Shown here piece after piece: positions 43,305 to 51,956 of a stretch of DNA of 64,000 nucleotides. The translations under genes and the position numbers were made by a program. This stretch comes from Ogataea parapolymorpha DL-1 (taxonomy: Eukaryota > Ascomycota > Pichiomycetes > Pichiales > Pichiaceae), in contig NC_027866.1 in NCBI RefSeq assembly GCF_000187245.1, positions 488,411-552,410 on the forward strand. The letters run 5' to 3'. The notes beneath the pieces are model-generated. The model ran no database searches and was not told the origin of the DNA. It worked only from the letters and a program-made list of their open reading frames with translations. Every line of letters begins with the position of its first letter. Position 1 is the first letter of the stretch.

Positions 43305-44678
43305 ATGTACAGGTTCAGGATCGGAGCTGGCGTGAGACGCTTTTCCGTCTCTGCGCTGAGAAGGACATCGTCGAGTGGCGTCAAACAGGCAATGCCCACG
43401 TCTGGGGCCCAGCCGCCTCAGGGATCATCAATATCTCTCAAGTCCGCAACAAGAGATCCTTCGGAGTATGGCACAAGACCGATATACTTGGATATGCAGG
43501 CAACAACGCCGACAGACCCACGTGTGTTGGACAAAATGCTGGAATTTTATACGGGGCTTTATGGCAACCCGCACTCGTCTACCCACGCCTATGGATGGGA
43601 GACCGATAAGGCTGTTGAGGAGGCGCGCGCAAACGTCGCTGCCGTGATCGGCGCAGACCCAAAGGAGATTATTTTCACTTCGGGCGCCACCGAATGTAAC
43701 AACATGGCTCTGAAGGGCGTGGCTCGGTTCTACGGAAAGAGCAAGAAGCACATCATCACCACCCAGACCGAGCACAAGTGCGTTCTGGACTCCTGCAGAC
43801 ATCTGCAGGATGAGGGCTTCGAGGTGACATATTTGCCGGTCAACTCGGACGGTCTGATCGATTTGGAGCTTTTGGAGAAGTCTATCAGAAAAGATACCTG
43901 TTTGGTGTCTGTTATGGCTGTGAATAACGAGATAGGAGTGATCCAGCCTTTGGAGGATATTGGCCGCATCTGTCGCTCGCACAAGGTGTTCTTCCACACC
44001 GACGCCGCCCAGGCGTACGGCAAGATACCGATCGACGTCAACAAGTGCAACATTGACCTGATGTCGATCTCGTCACACAAGATATATGGACCTATGGGTG
44101 TTGGTGCCACGTACGTGCGAAGACGGCCTAGAGTCAGACTGGACCCAATCATCAACGGCGGAGGCCAAGAGAGAGGTCTGCGGTCCGGAACTTTGGCTCC
44201 TCCGCTTGTTTGTGGCTTTGGAGAGGCCGCAAGACTGATGGTGCAAGAGTACGATGCAGACCAGGCCCACATCAAGGCCCTAAGCACGAAGCTGATGGAT
44301 GCCCTGTTGTCTATGGAGCACACACAATTGAACGGATCCCGCATCCATAGATACCCTGGCTGCGTTAACGTTTCCTTTGCGTACATCGAGGGAGAGTCTC
44401 TTTTGATGGCATTGAAGGACATTGCTCTTTCGTCAGGATCCGCCTGCACGTCCGCGTCTCTTGAGCCTTCGTACGTTTTGCATGCTCTGGGCGCCGACGA
44501 CGCCCTTGCACACTCATCGATCCGGTTCGGCATCGGCAGATTCACCACCGAGGCCGAGGTCGACTACGTGATCCAGGCCCTGACCGAGAGAGTCAAGTTC
44601 TTGCGGGAGCTGAGTCCGCTGTGGGAGATGGTCAACGAGGGAATCGACTTGAATTCGATCGAATGGGCAGGACATTGA
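43305..44678 (+). CDS. NFS1: Mitochondrial cysteine desulfurase NFS1
   Basis: 457 residues with a presequence ([20 protein letters not shown]). It is a PLP-dependent class V aminotransferase fold: [27 protein letters not shown]-binding Lys in [17 protein letters not shown] (about K259), and the catalytic Cys loop [17 protein letters not shown] (about C381). The C terminus [19 protein letters not shown] is conserved. Nfs1 supplies persulfide sulfur for Fe-S clusters and tRNA thiolation. Nearby LEU2 recalls the S. cerevisiae NFS1/LEU2 pair (YCL017C/YCL018W). Confidence 0.97.
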   Translation: MYRFRIGAGVRRFSVSALRRTSSSGVKQAMPTSGAQPPQGSSISLKSATRDPSEYGTRPIYLDMQATTPTDPRVLDKMLEFYTGLYGNPHSSTHAYGWETDKAVEEARANVAAVIGADPKEIIFTSGATECNNMALKGVARFYGKSKKHIITTQTEHKCVLDSCRHLQDEGFEVTYLPVNSDGLIDLELLEKSIRKDTCLVSVMAVNNEIGVIQPLEDIGRICRSHKVFFHTDAAQAYGKIPIDVNKCNIDLMSISSHKIYGPMGVGATYVRRRPRVRLDPIINGGGQERGLRSGTLAPPLVCGFGEAARLMVQEYDADQAHIKALSTKLMDALLSMEHTQLNGSRIHRYPGCVNVSFAYIEGESLLMALKDIALSSGSACTSASLEPSYVLHALGADDALAHSSIRFGIGRFTTEAEVDYVIQALTERVKFLRELSPLWEMVNEGIDLNSIEWAGH

Positions 44679-44704
44679 ATTTTATGTAAGTGTTTATATG
44701 CAAT

Positions 44705-45853
44705 TTATTCTTCGTCGCTGAGATCTGGGTTTACCACCCGCAAACCTCCCTGGCGGGCACTATTGGGCGGCACCGCGGCTCCAGCAGCAGCGTCCGGCAA
44801 CGACCCGTCGCTGAACCGTCTCGATGTGCCCGGCATGTCCAGTCTGTCGTCCTCGGACATGAATCCGAACGCGTTGGCTCCGATGCCTGCTGCCGCGCCT
44901 CGCGAGCCTGCTGGAGGCTGCAGGGGCGACGACGCCAGAATGCTGGACGCGCGCTTTTCACTGAGGTCGTCTCTTTCGTCGCGCTGGCGTCTGCGCCAAA
45001 GCAGGAGCAGGAACAGGAGTCCTAGGAGCAGCAAAGCTCCGACGATCGACCCGACAGCGATTCCGGCCTTCGCGCCCTTGCTGAGCCCCGTGGACCCGTT
45101 GTTGGCGCTCGAGGCACTTGAGGACGACGCGGCAGCGGACGCCGAGGTGGCTGTAGCGACAGACTCCGTGATGTAGATAATGGAGGTCTGCGTGTTTCCA
45201 GGTGAAACGGAGGTAGTTATCCGGACTGTTTCGGATGAGGATGTGGAGGAAGAAGTGGTTGAAGACGACGAGGAGGTGTGGGAGGTAGAAGAGGACGAAA
45301 TTGAGCTCGTTGTAGACGAGCTTGTGGACGAAGTTGAGGACGTTGGAGAAGAGCTTGTGGACGATAAGGTGGAGCTCTGTGTGGAGGAACTTTGGGTGGA
45401 GGAAGACGATGTGGAGGAGCTGGACCGAGTGGAGCTGGAGGAACTGGAGCTGGAGGAGCTGGAGGAGCTGGAGGAGGAGGTGGAAGTGGCATCGTTTGTG
45501 GACGAGTGCGACGATTGCGCCGACGAACTGTCGTCGTCGTCCTCCTCTGACTCGTCAACATACACGGAATAAGAGTTGGTACCACCGCACTTCTCCAGGG
45601 GATAGCCCGTACAAGACTTTGTGCACGAGCCGTCGGGGTCGTCCGAAGGCACGTCGTCTCCACAGTAGCAGTCCTGGCCGTTGATCAATGCAGCAACTGC
45701 GTGTCCCGAACACTGCTCCGTGCAATGACTGGAGCTCTGCCATGTGTACGAGTCCTTCTTGGTCAGGCCGGAAATGGCATCCGAGCTGTAGCAACCCAAA
45801 TACGTAAAGTCTGCTAGGACTTGGGTGATCACAAACACAACACCGAATCTCAT
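44705..45853 (-). CDS. WSC-domain cell-wall stress sensor
   Basis: 382 residues. A signal peptide (MRFGVVFVITQVLA) is followed by a WSC domain with its Cys pattern (YLGCYSSD, HCTEQCSG, NGQDCYCGDD, SCTKSCTGYPLEKCGG). A Ser/Thr stretch of about 150 residues, probably O-mannosylated, follows, then one membrane segment (GIAVGSIVGALLLLGLLFLLLLW) and a cytosolic tail ending NPDLSDEE. This is the layout of Slg1/Wsc1-3 sensors that feed Rom2-Rho1-Pkc1 signalling. It is inserted between NFS1 and LEU2, which are close neighbours in S. cerevisiae. The Ser-coding repeats make this locus prone to length change. Confidence 0.9.
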   Translation of the reverse strand: MRFGVVFVITQVLADFTYLGCYSSDAISGLTKKDSYTWQSSSHCTEQCSGHAVAALINGQDCYCGDDVPSDDPDGSCTKSCTGYPLEKCGGTNSYSVYVDESEEDDDDSSSAQSSHSSTNDATSTSSSSSSSSSSSSSSSSTRSSSSTSSSSTQSSSTQSSTLSSTSSSPTSSTSSTSSSTTSSISSSSTSHTSSSSSTTSSSTSSSETVRITTSVSPGNTQTSIIYITESVATATSASAAASSSSASSANNGSTGLSKGAKAGIAVGSIVGALLLLGLLFLLLLWRRRQRDERDDLSEKRASSILASSPLQPPAGSRGAAAGIGANAFGFMSEDDRLDMPGTSRRFSDGSLPDAAAGAAVPPNSARQGGLRVVNPDLSDEE

Positions 45854-45887
45854 GTTGACATGGAAAAGCTAAAAAATAAACAATAGA

Positions 45888-45907
45888 GCGTCGCGTCGAA
45901 AAAAATG
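45888..45907. promoter_or_regulatory. GCGTCGCGTCGA plus A-tract upstream of the WSC gene
   Basis: GCGTCGCGTCGA followed by an A7 run, 35-54 bp upstream of the WSC-gene ATG, in the gap after the LEU2 stop. It is very similar to the element at 40775. Confidence 0.4.
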
Positions 45908-45987
45908 AAATCTGTGTCAGGTGTGTTTAGGATTTTTGGGGATTATTTAGGAATTATTCGAGATCCTACTTTTTTTTTCTCCCTTAT

Positions 45988-47076
45988 TTAGTTCTTAAGC
46001 AGCTTGGCCACCTCCTGCGCAACAGCGTCGCCAACTTCCTGGGTTGAGGAGCTTCCACCCAAATCGCCAGTCATGATGCCCGCATCCAGAACGTTCTTCA
46101 CAGCCTGCTCGATCGCACGGCCTGCGTCCACCATGTCCAGCAACAGCTTCAGCATCATGGCCGCAGACAAAATTGTGGCCAATGGATTGACCTTGCCCGG
46201 ACCCAAATCTGGCGCCGAGCCGTGGCAGGGCTCGTAAAGACCAAACGCCTTGTTTGTGTCCGGCAGAGACGCCAACGAGGCAGAAGGCAGCAGACCCAGA
46301 GACCCTGGAATCACACTGGCCTCGTCACTGATGATGTCGCCAAACATGTTGTTGGTGACAATGACGCCGTTGAGTTTCGTTGGCGACTTGACCAAAATCA
46401 TGGCCGCCGAGTCGATCAGCTGGTGCTGCACCGTCAGCTGTGGGAACTCGTTCTTGATGGTCTCCTCAACAGTCTTCCGCCACAAACGCGAGGATGCAAG
46501 CACGTTGGCTTTGTCCAGCGACCACAGTGGAAGCGGTGGGTCACTCTGCAGCGCCAAAAAGGCCGCCATTCTCGTGATTCTCTGCACCTCTGGAACAGAA
46601 TAACTCTCAGTGTCGCTGGCAACTCCGTCGCCGGTATCCTCTTTGCGGTCGCCAAAGTAGATTCCACCAACCAGCTCACGCACAACAACGAAGTCAGTGC
46701 CTTTGACGATTTCTGATTTCAGCGGAGACAGCTTCAGAAGAGCGTCGGAAGCAAAACTGCATGGACGCAGGTTGGCGTACAAGTTGAGCTCTTTTCTGAT
46801 CTTCAACAGACCCTGTTCAGGACGCACGGTGCCAGTCCCCCACTTAGGTCCTCCAACGGCTCCAAGCAGAACGGCATCAGCCTTCTTAGCGGCTTCGAGG
46901 GCCTCGTCGGACAATGGCACCCCATAAGCATCGATCGAGGCACCGCCGATCAGGTGCTTGGAAAAGTTGAACTTAACGCCGCTGGCCAACGAGACTGCCT
47001 CGAGAACCTTAACGGCCTCCGCAACAACCTCAGGGCCGACGTGATCACCAGGGAGAAGCACAATGTTCTTACTCAT
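45988..47076 (-). CDS. LEU2: 3-isopropylmalate dehydrogenase LEU2
   Basis: 362 residues. It has the decarboxylating dehydrogenase fold with [11 protein letters not shown], the substrate Arg segments ([24 protein letters not shown]), the metal-binding [26 protein letters not shown] and the NAD loop [19 protein letters not shown]. Leu2 oxidises and decarboxylates 3-isopropylmalate in the cytosol during leucine synthesis. A perfect Leu3-type site lies 29-38 bp upstream of the ATG. The length agrees with other yeast Leu2 proteins. Confidence 0.97.
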   Translation of the reverse strand: MSKNIVLLPGDHVGPEVVAEAVKVLEAVSLASGVKFNFSKHLIGGASIDAYGVPLSDEALEAAKKADAVLLGAVGGPKWGTGTVRPEQGLLKIRKELNLYANLRPCSFASDALLKLSPLKSEIVKGTDFVVVRELVGGIYFGDRKEDTGDGVASDTESYSVPEVQRITRMAAFLALQSDPPLPLWSLDKANVLASSRLWRKTVEETIKNEFPQLTVQHQLIDSAAMILVKSPTKLNGVIVTNNMFGDIISDEASVIPGSLGLLPSASLASLPDTNKAFGLYEPCHGSAPDLGPGKVNPLATILSAAMMLKLLLDMVDAGRAIEQAVKNVLDAGIMTGDLGGSSSTQEVGDAVAQEVAKLLKN

Positions 47077-47104
47077 GATTGCAAAATGATGGAACTATTT
47101 TGCG

Positions 47105-47114
47105 CCGGTACCGG
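47105..47114. promoter_or_regulatory. Leu3-type site CCGGTACCGG upstream of LEU2
   Basis: A perfect CCGGNNCCGG palindrome. In S. cerevisiae this is the binding site of the Zn2Cys6 factor Leu3, which activates leucine genes when alpha-isopropylmalate accumulates. It is 29-38 bp from the ATG, unusually close, within a 115-bp promoter. Confidence 0.75.
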
Positions 47115-47191
47115 GAAAAACTGAAAAACCATCGATTTACTCATTCCTGTCTTTTTTTTTCGTATTACCAAACCGCTTACGTACTCACCAC

Positions 47192-47995
47192 TCAGATTTG
47201 CTCAGACACAAACTGGTCGATGTCGACCTCATCGAGTGGAGCAGTGGCTGCATTGTTCACCTTTGGCTTCTCCTCTCTGAGCTCGAGACGTTTCAGCTTG
47301 CTAAGAGGGCCCCAGCCGTGCACAGGTGGGCTAAGTTTGAACGGATCCAGAAACTTAACACACTGTTTAAACGAGTCGCCCAAAGTGGCAATCTCGTGGA
47401 TGATATCTTCCACACAGATGATTCCATAGTCTCCGAGGTGCTCTTCAATTAAATTGTTGTCATCCAAGTTCACCTTCTTGGCCGTTCCGTCCTCCACGAT
47501 ACTAGCCGTGGCACGTTTCTGGATCAGGTTTCTGACGGTAGCAAGCGATGGAGTACCAATGGCGATGTACGGACTGGTCAGTCTGAGGAGAGGTTTGACG
47601 GCAGCGTTCAACTTGATGAAAGTTCCTGTGTACACGTGCTCTAGACGCAGCAGTTCAAGCACTTTCCTGGCCTTGGAGGGCACTTTGGCACCATGCGGGC
47701 CGGGGATGCGGACCACAAACAAAAGACGTTCATCGGACTCTTCCGGCACAGCAGAGCTCCGTTCATGCTGAGACACGCGCTTCACACGGTACTGTTCTCT
47801 TTCTGATGCGCGATGTTTAGCAACTAGGGTTTCTGCTCTGATAAACCTTGCCTTTCTCTGCTGTTGTTTGCGTTTTTTCTGTTCCTCGAGCTTCTTACGT
47901 GCCTGTTCCTGTTTCTCTATACGGAGTCTGTCAGCATTCTTCCGCTTCTTGAGCAACACCTCTGGGTTGGTGTTCAGTTTAGTCGATTCAGCCAT
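47192..47995 (-). CDS. RLP7: RLP7-like ribosome biogenesis factor (uL30-related)
   Basis: 267 residues. An N-terminal basic helix (NPEVLLKKRKNADRLRIEKQ) precedes a uL30/Rpl7-like domain: RLLFVVRIPGPHGAKVPSKA, KVLELLRLEHVYTGTFIKLN, SPYIAIGTPSLATVRNLIQKR, LIEEHLGDYGIICVEDIIHEI. The PFKLSPPVHGWGPLSKLKRLE ending and a divergent acidic tail fit Rlp7 better than Rpl7. Rlp7 binds pre-60S particles near ITS2. S. cerevisiae RLP7 (YNL002C) neighbours PET8 (YNL003C), about 4 kb away here. Confidence 0.85.
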   Translation of the reverse strand: MAESTKLNTNPEVLLKKRKNADRLRIEKQEQARKKLEEQKKRKQQQRKARFIRAETLVAKHRASEREQYRVKRVSQHERSSAVPEESDERLLFVVRIPGPHGAKVPSKARKVLELLRLEHVYTGTFIKLNAAVKPLLRLTSPYIAIGTPSLATVRNLIQKRATASIVEDGTAKKVNLDDNNLIEEHLGDYGIICVEDIIHEIATLGDSFKQCVKFLDPFKLSPPVHGWGPLSKLKRLELREEKPKVNNAATAPLDEVDIDQFVSEQI

Positions 47996-48053
47996 GAATA
48001 AAAAAAAAAAATTGTGCAGAAAAATTTATTTGGCAGTGTTCAAATATTTTCAA

Positions 48054-49862
48054 TCAGTACACCATCTCCACCTTGTTTCTGGTCTGGCGTTTCTCAAGCT
48101 CAATTTTCTTGGCCAGCGCCACCACCTGGGTCCATTCACGACCAAATACCTCCTTTCCGAATTTTTTCTGTGCCACCAGCTGGCCTGCTTTGCGAACAGC
48201 GATTGCCTCGTCCTTATCTAAACGGTCAGCCTTGAGGAGCACTTCATTTAAAGACGGATACAATCCCTTGTAGTCAGGATCCGATGAGTCAGCGAAAAAG
48301 AAGCCCGACGGCGTCGCATGCTTGGTTTCAGGTGCCACAACCTCGTCTTTTGCAACAGGCAGCACAATGTCCAGCAGTGGACCAGCACTGGCGTGAACTA
48401 TAGGAATGGCGCCGTTGAGCATGTACTCGACGACAGAGATACCAAAATGCTCGTTCCACATTACATTGAGTCCATATGCGGCCCGCGACAGGTACTCGTC
48501 GACGGTTTTGCGAGGAGCGTTCACCTCAAAAGCAACCAGCGAGGAGATTTCAAGCTGCTCTGCCAACGACTTCAGCTCTCGCACCGTCTCCTCGTCCTGT
48601 TTGGACCTTGTTGATCCGACCAACGCCAACTTAAACGGCGCAGCGCTGTGTTTTGCATAACTTGCAAACTCCTTTAGCAAGAGCCTGTGTCTTTTCTCTG
48701 GCCGGAACTGCGCCAGGTACAACAAAACACGGTCTTTTTCCCCCAGTGGATCAGCGATCTTGGACCCTTCAATGCCGGTGGGTGGATAAAGGATCTGAGG
48801 GCTCGTTTTTGCGCTGCTGCCCCAAATGGCGCGGATATGGTTGCAGGTCCATGTCGAGTTGCACAGGGTGCAGTCAATAAAATTGGCAGCCAACTGGTAC
48901 AGTTTCATCATCAGGGTCCAATAGACGTACTTGAGCAGGTTGTAGACACTTTTCGAGCTCAGCTTGTTCAGCATGTCAGTCGAGATTAGCGGATAGTGCA
49001 CGTACGCGACCACGGGAATACGCAAGAGAGCCACCAGCGGATAGCAGAAGGGCAGGCCCTGGGTGTCGATGAACACATCGGGCACGAGTTTTGTCAAACT
49101 GCTGAAACACACAAAAATAGAACCCAACGCCTGGCCAATAATTGTGAAGTGTTTCCAGGACCCACCATCAATAAGCCATTTATACCTGTTGTTGAGCTGA
49201 ATAAAAATTATACGGTCATTGAGGCCGTCTGCAAATAAATCAATTCCGAACGTTGAGCGCACAGATTGCAAAATTGAGCTCACACACACATCGTCCGACG
49301 CCGTGAACGTGTATATGGCGACCAGATTCTGTTCTGACTGTTTTAGCGTATAGTACACTGCCTCCCAGAGGACTCGCTCGCCGCCGCCATTGGCGTCGCT
49401 GTAGGGGTGGAAGTAGCCAAAGACGAGTCGGCGTTTTGAATTTGGGTCGGCAGGACGCAGACGGTCAACGAAGTCGGGATCGTCTTTGTCGACTCTGGCC
49501 AGACGCAATTTTGACGTCGACACAGAGTCTCTGTTGAGTTTCATGGTGGAGTATAGTTGCGGCTTCTGGGCAGCCAGAACCAGTCTTCTACGGAAAGAGC
49601 TGTGTTTGATGCCCACGACGGACTCTGGAATCGCCCCTTTTTCGAGGCTGCGTGCGATCGCGTCCCGGTAGTTGTGTGGAGGCACCACGAGAAAGCGAAG
49701 AAGAGAGGCGTCGATGCACTTGTAGACGGCCCACACAAGCACCAATGCGCCCAAAAAAGTGCCCAATGCCGTGGAGAGCCCAAATGCGGAGTGCGGCGCA
49801 GGATCAGCACCGGTCCCACCGCCGGAAACCTGTCGTATCATCAGTGGTATTTGTCCAGACAT
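48054..49862 (-). CDS. ALG11: GDP-Man:Man3-GlcNAc2-PP-dolichol mannosyltransferase ALG11
   Basis: 602 residues from ATG 49862; an in-frame ATG further upstream would overlap the SLM coding end and is not favoured. One N-terminal membrane segment (ALGTFLGALVLVWAVYKCI) precedes a GT4-type domain: FGYFHPYSDANGGGERVLWEAV, DVFIDTQGLPFCYPLV, VAYVHYPLIS and RVLLYLAQFRPEKRHRLLL. NVMWNEHFGISVVEYM carries the ExFGxxxxE motif. Alg11 adds the fourth and fifth mannoses on the cytosolic face of the ER. ALG11 next to the SLM gene matches YNL048W-YNL047C. Confidence 0.93.
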   Translation of the reverse strand: MSGQIPLMIRQVSGGGTGADPAPHSAFGLSTALGTFLGALVLVWAVYKCIDASLLRFLVVPPHNYRDAIARSLEKGAIPESVVGIKHSSFRRRLVLAAQKPQLYSTMKLNRDSVSTSKLRLARVDKDDPDFVDRLRPADPNSKRRLVFGYFHPYSDANGGGERVLWEAVYYTLKQSEQNLVAIYTFTASDDVCVSSILQSVRSTFGIDLFADGLNDRIIFIQLNNRYKWLIDGGSWKHFTIIGQALGSIFVCFSSLTKLVPDVFIDTQGLPFCYPLVALLRIPVVAYVHYPLISTDMLNKLSSKSVYNLLKYVYWTLMMKLYQLAANFIDCTLCNSTWTCNHIRAIWGSSAKTSPQILYPPTGIEGSKIADPLGEKDRVLLYLAQFRPEKRHRLLLKEFASYAKHSAAPFKLALVGSTRSKQDEETVRELKSLAEQLEISSLVAFEVNAPRKTVDEYLSRAAYGLNVMWNEHFGISVVEYMLNGAIPIVHASAGPLLDIVLPVAKDEVVAPETKHATPSGFFFADSSDPDYKGLYPSLNEVLLKADRLDKDEAIAVRKAGQLVAQKKFGKEVFGREWTQVVALAKKIELEKRQTRNKVEMVY

Positions 49863-49908
49863 AATTTTAATTATTTTTACACTTACATAATCAAATTTAG
49901 CTATGCTG

Positions 49909-51777
49909 CTACATTTGAGTATCTTTTTTCGACTCATCAGACAGCGTCATGTCGCCGATCTTCTCATCCACATAGCCGTTACCCGTCTCGAGAGTCACAA
50001 ACGAGCTGTTATTGATGTCGATCGGCAGCCGTGGCTTGGCCTGGACTTCAGAGTCCGCGACCGTCGTGGCCTCGGTGGCAGGGTGGTGGTTCTTCGGCAA
50101 CGACAACACCGTGTTGAGCGAGTGGTGCGCAATTGAACTGCGCGGCGACTGGCCGCGCTTGTAGCTCGACTGGTCGGTGACGCCGGTCAAATTGGTGTCT
50201 CTTCTGTTTTTCGAGATCATCGACGAGGACGCCAGCGACGAGAGCCGTTCCTGTTTCTTGCGCTCCCAGCCGATGACAGACCGAGCCTGCGGAGAGGGCA
50301 GGCCCGTCACCTTCTTGAGATCATTGTACCAGCTCATCATTTGGTCGTACGACTCGGCTCTGAACACCCAGTTGTGGCCTTTCCGGAGCAGTCCGTTCTG
50401 CTTGGCATGTAGAACAAACTTATGGTACGAATTTGGGTTGTGCTCGTCTTTCTTTGAGTGCTCGGCCACCTGGCAGTCCTCCACCGCTAGCGACATGATC
50501 GGCACGGGGTCACGTTTGCGGTCGGCAGACTTGAATTCGTGTAAAAACGTCGGGGTCAGCACGTAATAGCCCTTGGAGTAGGACTTGAGATACTTGGACT
50601 TTCTCTCCAAGAATCCAGACCGGATCTCGAACGTGAGCGGGTCATTTTGGTGCTGGTAGTGGATCTCGCTCAGATGTCTCATGGGCAGGTTCACGTCGAT
50701 GAAGTTCTTGGTGTCCTTGGCGACGAACGAGTCCCATTCGAAGCTGGGGTCCTTGGTCAGTAGTCCTGTGTCCAATTTCGAGATCAACCCATCAAAAACG
50801 TTCTGTGCCTGCTGGCCAATCAGCTTGGCGTAAACGGTCAATGCCGTCTGGATCTCAATATACACAACTTTCTCCAGCTCTTTGCCCGATCCCTGCAAGT
50901 TGTTGAAGGCCTCATGCAAATAGTTTTCCTCGGTCAGCTGCCGTTTGATCAATCTGTTGAGATTGAATCTCAATAAATACGGGTCGTCTTTGGGCGTAAG
51001 CAGCTCAGGGTGGTGTTTGGCGGTCTCGACGGCCTTGATGTATGCATTCAGCTCCTGCTTTGTCTCCTGGTGGTATCTGGCCACCTGGTTTTTGAAGTCG
51101 CTCTGCAATGACTTAATCTCCTTTATTTTCACAATCAGGTCCCGCTTGAGGTCCTCCAGCCGCGGAATAATAGTGCCGTTGAGCTCCTTGACGGTGGCCT
51201 GGGCCAGAAGGGCCGAGTTCGAGTGGTACTGGTATAACACGGTCGGCAGATCCTGAATGCTGCCGTTCCCCAGCGGAAGGAAAAACTTCTCTGCCATCTC
51301 GAACTCGTCGTTCGTTTCTGGGTGCGGCTGCTCCTTGTGGCCAAACAGACCCTGGCCGCCTTGCGGGGCCCCCGTGTTGACTTTCACAGGCTGGTAAAAT
51401 TCGCCGTCAAGGCCCTGGGTCACGAACGGGAAGGTGATGGCGTGATGGAGTCTAATTTGCTGTCTGCTTATTTCCTCGTGCACAGACACTATCTCCTTGA
51501 GATAGTGCACAAGACAGCCAATGATGGTGCGCCAGAGACCAAAGCGGGTAGCCAGGATGTCTGTCGGGTTTGCCTCTGTCGGAACCAGCACGGCCAGCGG
51601 GTCTGTTGGGTCTCGCTTGGCCATTTCTTTCTGGCGCAGGTTATGCAGCATTTCCTGTGTGGACGACGATTTGGATTGGAAGCTTCTTGTTTGCTCGGCT
51701 TGTTTCTGTCTTTGTTCATCCAGCTGTTTGAGCTGGAGCTGGTTTTGTAACAATTGTTGTTCGGATACAAGACTCAT
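49909..51777 (-). CDS. SLM1: SLM1/SLM2-like TORC2 effector with F-BAR-like and PH domains
   Basis: 622 residues from ATG 51777 (MSLVSEQQLLQNQLQ). A Gln-rich N terminus is followed by a long helical BAR-like region (DLKRDLIVKIKEIKSLQSDF; QLTEENYLHEAFNNLQGSGKELEKVV), then a PH domain (FEIRSGFLERKSKYLKSYSKGYYVLTPTFLHEF ... HNWVFRAESYDQMMSWYNDL) and a Ser-rich tail. Slm proteins bind PI(4,5)P2, recruit TORC2 to Ypk1 at eisosomes, and are calcineurin targets. Neighbouring ALG11 matches SLM2 (YNL047C); SLM1 is YIL105C, so this is the unduplicated copy. Confidence 0.9.
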   Translation of the reverse strand: MSLVSEQQLLQNQLQLKQLDEQRQKQAEQTRSFQSKSSSTQEMLHNLRQKEMAKRDPTDPLAVLVPTEANPTDILATRFGLWRTIIGCLVHYLKEIVSVHEEISRQQIRLHHAITFPFVTQGLDGEFYQPVKVNTGAPQGGQGLFGHKEQPHPETNDEFEMAEKFFLPLGNGSIQDLPTVLYQYHSNSALLAQATVKELNGTIIPRLEDLKRDLIVKIKEIKSLQSDFKNQVARYHQETKQELNAYIKAVETAKHHPELLTPKDDPYLLRFNLNRLIKRQLTEENYLHEAFNNLQGSGKELEKVVYIEIQTALTVYAKLIGQQAQNVFDGLISKLDTGLLTKDPSFEWDSFVAKDTKNFIDVNLPMRHLSEIHYQHQNDPLTFEIRSGFLERKSKYLKSYSKGYYVLTPTFLHEFKSADRKRDPVPIMSLAVEDCQVAEHSKKDEHNPNSYHKFVLHAKQNGLLRKGHNWVFRAESYDQMMSWYNDLKKVTGLPSPQARSVIGWERKKQERLSSLASSSMISKNRRDTNLTGVTDQSSYKRGQSPRSSIAHHSLNTVLSLPKNHHPATEATTVADSEVQAKPRLPIDINNSSFVTLETGNGYVDEKIGDMTLSDESKKDTQM

Positions 51778-51871
51778 GGATCTTATCGTTTCATGGATTA
51801 AAACAGATTTCCCGAAATAGAACAATTTTCTGTTTGAGAGGGTAAAACTTCGACGGCCTGCACGCCGTCGC

Positions 51872-51883
51872 CGACGCGTCGAT
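51872..51883. promoter_or_regulatory. CGACGCGTCGAT element in the divergent SLM/DAO promoter
   Basis: The palindrome CGACGCGTCG with a preceding GCCGTCGC half, about 95 bp from the SLM ATG and 75 bp from the DAO-like ATG. Same family as the 40775 element but without a long A-tract. Confidence 0.4.
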
Positions 51884-51956
51884 CTCAGCCTTATCTATCG
51901 CATACTTCCCGATGCAGAGTCATAAATCCAGCACTGTGGTGTAGTTTGTTTCTTTA

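Noticed and set aside
45180..45572. Acidic Glu/Val-rich open frame of 130 codons
   Set aside because: It is the antisense of the Ser-coding repeats of the WSC gene.
49863..49937. An upstream start for ALG11 at 49937
   Set aside because: It would overlap the SLM coding end, and the added residues have no family support; ATG 49862 is preferred.
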